DNA of 64,000 nucleotides, taken from Sorangium cellulosum. GTDB taxonomy: Bacteria > Myxococcota_A > Polyangia > Polyangiales > Polyangiaceae. A model generated the notes under the pieces. It did no database searches, was not told where the DNA came from, and was given only the letters and a program-made list of their open reading frames with translations. The stretch lies in NCBI RefSeq assembly GCF_004135735.1, contig NZ_CP012670.1:2852001-2916000 (forward strand), in the 5' to 3' direction. Below are positions 60,946 to 64,000 of the stretch, piece by piece; position 1 is the stretch's first letter, and each line of letters starts with the position of its first letter. Both the position numbers and the translations under genes were made by a program.

Positions 60946-62016
60946 TTACTCGTCGCCGTGGTCCGTGTGGCTCGCGGCCTCGTCGTGGGCGTCATCGCCC
61001 TTCTTCTCGTCCTTCTTCTCGGTCTTCTCGAACCTGCTCGGCTCCGCGAGGGCCCAGTCGGCCGACCAGGACGACAGCACATAGATCGTGCCGTCTCCGC
61101 CCTCCTTGATGGCGTACCGGCTCTGCCCCTTCGCGCGCTTGCCGATCTTCATGGTGAAGTCACCGGCGTTGTCCTTGAGCTTGATCGTCACGACGCCGCC
61201 GTGCTCGATCGGGTCGTCGAGCCCGGTGTCGGACTTCTCGTCGCCGAAGTCCTCGGCGCCCAGGCTCTTGAAGGCGCGGAGCATGTCCTTCACCTTGGAC
61301 TCGTCGAGCTTCTCCCACTTCGTGGACGGCGCGCCGAGCTTGCCGAGCTTGTTGCGGGCCGCGTACGTGCCGGCCCACTTGTCGCCGTTCTTCGAGAGGC
61401 TGATGAGGCCGTTCTTGTTCTCGATCGAGGCCTGGATCACGTTCTCGTCCTCGAACTTGAGGATCGAGTTCTCGCGCCAGTTCTTCGCCTCCCGCGTGTA
61501 GAGGTAGCTCGAATAGCCGCCCACGACGTACACGCCGTCCTGACCGGCGACGCGCGCCATCTGCCCGCGCGAGCCGCTCTTGCCGAGGTACAGGTCGAGC
61601 GCCTTCTCCTCGCCCTTGTGCGCCACGAGGTGGAGCGCCTTCTCGTCGGTGAGCTCGTACTGCTCGTAGGTGGCGGCCGTCCGGTCGATGACCTCCTTGA
61701 GCTTGAGCTCCTTGAGGTTGTCGAGCAGGCTCCGCACGTTCGCCGGGTGCGCCTTGGCGCTCACCGGCTTCGTGACCTCCCACGCGTCGCCCTTCTTCTC
61801 GAGCGTCACGTCGGATTTGTCGGCGTTCTTGATCGAGATCTTCGTGATCTTCTCGACGTCGTCCTTCGTGATCTCGACCTTCGGCAGATCCGCGGTCGCG
61901 GCCGTGGCCGAGTGCGCGGCGAGGTGCTCCTTCTGCTTCTTCTGCGTGAGGAACACGCCGAGCACGAGGAGCGCGAGGAGGACGAGGGCGGCGTAGATCT
62001 TGTGCACGGTCTTCAT
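60946..62016 (-). CDS. DUF4340 domain protein
   Basis: A 356-residue protein. One N-terminal helix (IYAALVLLALLVLGVFL) anchors a DUF4340 region with repeated small beta domains (VEITKDDVEKITKISIKNAD, WEVTKPVSAKAHPANVRSLL, RYAIKEGGDGTIYVLSSW). The C-terminus is a Lys/Glu/His-rich tail. DUF4340 proteins are regularly encoded with GldG-type ABC subunits, as here: it follows the gldG-like gene by 26 bp. Probably a periplasmic accessory of the transporter. No catalytic motif is known for the family. The proximal operon end is the long hairpin at 60720-60845. Confidence 0.85.
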   Translation of the reverse strand: MKTVHKIYAALVLLALLVLGVFLTQKKQKEHLAAHSATAATADLPKVEITKDDVEKITKISIKNADKSDVTLEKKGDAWEVTKPVSAKAHPANVRSLLDNLKELKLKEVIDRTAATYEQYELTDEKALHLVAHKGEEKALDLYLGKSGSRGQMARVAGQDGVYVVGGYSSYLYTREAKNWRENSILKFEDENVIQASIENKNGLISLSKNGDKWAGTYAARNKLGKLGAPSTKWEKLDESKVKDMLRAFKSLGAEDFGDEKSDTGLDDPIEHGGVVTIKLKDNAGDFTMKIGKRAKGQSRYAIKEGGDGTIYVLSSWSADWALAEPSRFEKTEKKDEKKGDDAHDEAASHTDHGDE

Positions 62017-62042
62017 GGTCTTTCACCCGCCATGGCTCTGGC

Positions 62043-63887
62043 TCAATCGAGCGAGATGTTCTCGCGCGCGCTCTCGCGCCGCCGCCACCGGACCAGCCCG
62101 AACGCCGCGAAGAGGGCCGCGGGCAGGAACGTGAGCGTCCACTGCACGCGCTGCTGCACGCGCTTGCGCTCCGCCCGGTACTCGTCGGCCTTCCTGGCGA
62201 GGGTGGCCTCGTCGTCGGTGGCCTCTTGCTTCGGCTTCTCGATGTCCGAGTAGGTGAGGTTGGTCTCGCCGAGCAGCTTCGCGCTGGCCGCGAGGAGCGT
62301 GCTGTCCCCCGCCATCCAGTCGAGCGTATTCTTGAGCGCGAGGATCGTGTTGGTCAGGTACTTCTGCGCGTAGGGCTGCGAGAGCATCTGCAGATCCTCG
62401 TCGCCGCCCATCCCGCCCATCATCATCATTTGCGGCGGCATGGGGGGCGGGTTGCCGGCCCGCGCGAACGGGTTCGCGAGGAACTGCGACGCCGAGATGA
62501 CGAGGATCCGGCTCTTGTCGGCGCTCTCCGCGGGCGCCGAGATGCCGAGCGCCTCCTGTCCGCCGAAGGCGCTCTTGATCTTGCCCTCGAGCGTCACCGC
62601 GATCGCGCGCTGCGCGAACTCGCCCTTCGGCTTCCACTCGGTCGAGAACTTCATGTCGATGTTCTCGGACCCGTCGACCGTGGCGTTCGGGGTCGAGCGC
62701 GCCACGACCTTCATCGTGGCCTCGGGCTGCTTCTCCGGGTGCGGGACCAGGGGCGAGGGGAACGGGAAGGCGAGCTCGCCCAGGCGGAAGAACCCGGCGA
62801 ACGACGAGTCGAGGATCTGCTCGTTCTCCTCGAAGCGGCTGTCCTCCTGGAGCTGGAGGATGCCCGGCGCGCGGAACCACATGAGCTGGCCGGACTGCGA
62901 CTGCACCGGGATCGACAGGGAGCGGCTCCAGTCGAGGATCGCCTCCTTCTTCATCTCGATGCCGTAGCCGTCGAGCAGCTTCTCGAGGCCCCACGTGTTC
63001 AGCGTCGCCTTCATCGACGGGTCGGACGCCTTGAGGTTCACCGCGCCGGCGAAGATGGTGAGCGCCTTGTTGCCGAGCATCAGGAACTGGTCGATGCGGC
63101 GCAGCTCCTTCTCGGTGAACTCCTTGCCGGGCTGGGTGATGATGATCCCGACGAGGTCCTTGTTGATCTCGTTGTCGCCGCCCTTCAGGTCGACGTCCTC
63201 GAACTTGTAGAACGGCAGCGCCTGCTCGAGGATGCCCTTCATGTTCGGGCCGCCGGGCCGCCCCGGCTGGGCCGCGATGAGGTTCGGATCGCTGAGCTTG
63301 ATCTCGTCCTTGCCGGTGATGATGCCGAACGTCTGGTTGATGTTGTCGGCGCGGTCACGCAGCTCGCGGATCTTGTTCGTGATCCAGAACTCGAGGCCCT
63401 GCGACTGGTCGGGCGAGAGGAGCGGGATCGCCTCCTTCTCGCTGCCGTACTTGAACGAGATCCCCATGAACCCGCGGGAGATCGTGGTCTGGTCCTGGCC
63501 GGTCTCGCTGCCCTCGCCGAACGCGGCCTCCTGGAGGCCCGCCTCCTTGGCGGCGGCGCGCTGCTCGTCCGTCTTCGCCTCGATGACCGCGTAGTGGAGC
63601 TTGCCGTTCGACGCCTTCTCGTACTCGTTCATCAGGTCGGTGAGGTCCTGGATGAACGCCTCGTGCTTCGGGAGCCCGCGGGTGACGTAGACGTCGATCT
63701 GGAGATCCTGCTTCAGCCCCTCGCGGACGAGGTGGGCGGAGCCCTTCGACAGCGTGAAGCGCTCGTTCTTCGTCAGATCGAAGCGCTTGTACGCGCTGTA
63801 AGAGATGATGTTGGCCACCACGAGGATGGCGGCCACGATGGCCAGGTAGACGCCTGTCTGCGTCGCGGCTTTGGCTTTCCGTTCCAT
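62043..63887 (-). CDS. GldG-type ABC transporter accessory protein
   Basis: A 614-residue protein of the GldG / ABC_transp_aux family. An N-terminal helix (VYLAIVAAILVVANIISYSA) precedes FDLTKNERFTLSKGSAHLVR, a signature of this family, then a long periplasmic region with IFT-like binding folds, and a C-terminal helix (LTFLPAALFAAFGLVRW). GldG homologues work with GldF permeases and a GldA-type ATPase; in Bacteroidetes this set is needed for gliding, but in other phyla the role is undetermined. AAGGA precedes the start at good spacing. It sits directly after a permease gene (63897-64000) and before DUF4340. Confidence 0.9.
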   Translation of the reverse strand: MERKAKAATQTGVYLAIVAAILVVANIISYSAYKRFDLTKNERFTLSKGSAHLVREGLKQDLQIDVYVTRGLPKHEAFIQDLTDLMNEYEKASNGKLHYAVIEAKTDEQRAAAKEAGLQEAAFGEGSETGQDQTTISRGFMGISFKYGSEKEAIPLLSPDQSQGLEFWITNKIRELRDRADNINQTFGIITGKDEIKLSDPNLIAAQPGRPGGPNMKGILEQALPFYKFEDVDLKGGDNEINKDLVGIIITQPGKEFTEKELRRIDQFLMLGNKALTIFAGAVNLKASDPSMKATLNTWGLEKLLDGYGIEMKKEAILDWSRSLSIPVQSQSGQLMWFRAPGILQLQEDSRFEENEQILDSSFAGFFRLGELAFPFPSPLVPHPEKQPEATMKVVARSTPNATVDGSENIDMKFSTEWKPKGEFAQRAIAVTLEGKIKSAFGGQEALGISAPAESADKSRILVISASQFLANPFARAGNPPPMPPQMMMMGGMGGDEDLQMLSQPYAQKYLTNTILALKNTLDWMAGDSTLLAASAKLLGETNLTYSDIEKPKQEATDDEATLARKADEYRAERKRVQQRVQWTLTFLPAALFAAFGLVRWRRRESARENISLD

Positions 63888-63896
63888 GGGTAGTCC

Positions 63897-64000
63897 TTAC
63901 GCCCACTTCCTGCGTTCGAGCGCCCTGAACGCGGCCATGAGGCAGCCGATGGTGATCGAGAGGAAGAAGACGATGTCTCGGGTGGACACCATGCCGCGCG
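63897..64000 (-). CDS. ABC permease (GldF-like), C-terminal end, cut by window edge
   Basis: The last 33 codons of a gene entering from the right edge: TRDIVFFLSITIGCLMAAFR followed by ALERRKWA and a TAA stop. This matches the terminal membrane helix and basic tail of ABC-2 type permeases of the GldF group. It ends 9 bp before the GldG-type start, so the two are in one operon. The ATPase subunit should lie further to the right. Confidence 0.8.
   Translation of the reverse strand, partial: RGMVSTRDIVFFLSITIGCLMAAFRALERRKWA

Overview
The window looks like chromosome from a large-genome myxobacterium, most likely a Sorangium/Polyangium-type member of the Polyangiales. This is inferred from very high GC with strong third-position GC bias, many lipoproteins with Pro/Ala-rich linkers, FHA-domain and PP2C signalling genes, SWIM/SNF2 helicase, ECF sigma factors beside beta-barrel genes, and a GldG-type ABC system. 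No species was identified by search. No rRNA, tRNA, CRISPR array, insertion sequence or prophage was seen. Both edges cut genes: a glycosyltransferase on the left and an ABC permease on the right.

Layout. 1-2458 (+): glycosyltransferase end, family-2 glycosyltransferase and methyltransferase, the tail of a surface-glycan locus. 2714-5545 (+): P-type cation ATPase, converging with a Gly/Ser/Thr-rich lipoprotein across a strong hairpin. 6586-9627: a class C beta-lactamase-fold serine hydrolase (-) and UDP-GlcNAc 2-epimerase (+) diverge from a palindrome-rich spacer. 9637-13856 (-): dhaK-dhaL-dhaM, where DhaM is fused to HPr and a complete enzyme I. 13955-20664: single metabolic and envelope genes, including DUF2071 protein, hydrolase, Cys-rich lipoprotein, CNNM/CBS protein, ABM protein and DAHP synthase. 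20955-25177 (-): two ECF sigma factors, one with a built-in membrane anchor, and two beta-barrel-like proteins. 25634-32714: Cys-rich lipoprotein, SWIM/SNF2 helicase, small lipoprotein and an unusual zinc-ribbon SDR.

32752-46259 (-) holds a TonB-dependent receptor with its own TonB C-terminal domain, plus its lipoprotein partner, then a phospho-signalling block: FHA-ABC transporter, a previously unlisted 44-residue acidic protein, PP2C phosphatase, VWA-FHA protein and zinc-ribbon-FHA protein. 46536-50811 (-) is core translation and membrane biogenesis: rplS, then rpmH-rnpA-yidD-yidC-jag. 51027-55219: OmpA with thrombospondin-3 repeats, a small lipoprotein and a YyaL-type thioredoxin-fold protein.

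55290-60451 (-) is the most distinctive locus: a compact five-gene operon of fatty acyl-AMP ligase, cyclopropane-synthase-like methyltransferase, acyl carrier protein, soluble diiron acyl-ACP desaturase and ketosynthase. Together they could activate a free fatty acid, hold it on a dedicated carrier, desaturate it, add a one-carbon unit and extend it. Upstream lie a sigma-54-like promoter, an inverted repeat suited to an activator, and a long hairpin. 60946-64000 (-) is a GldF/GldG/DUF4340 ABC system.
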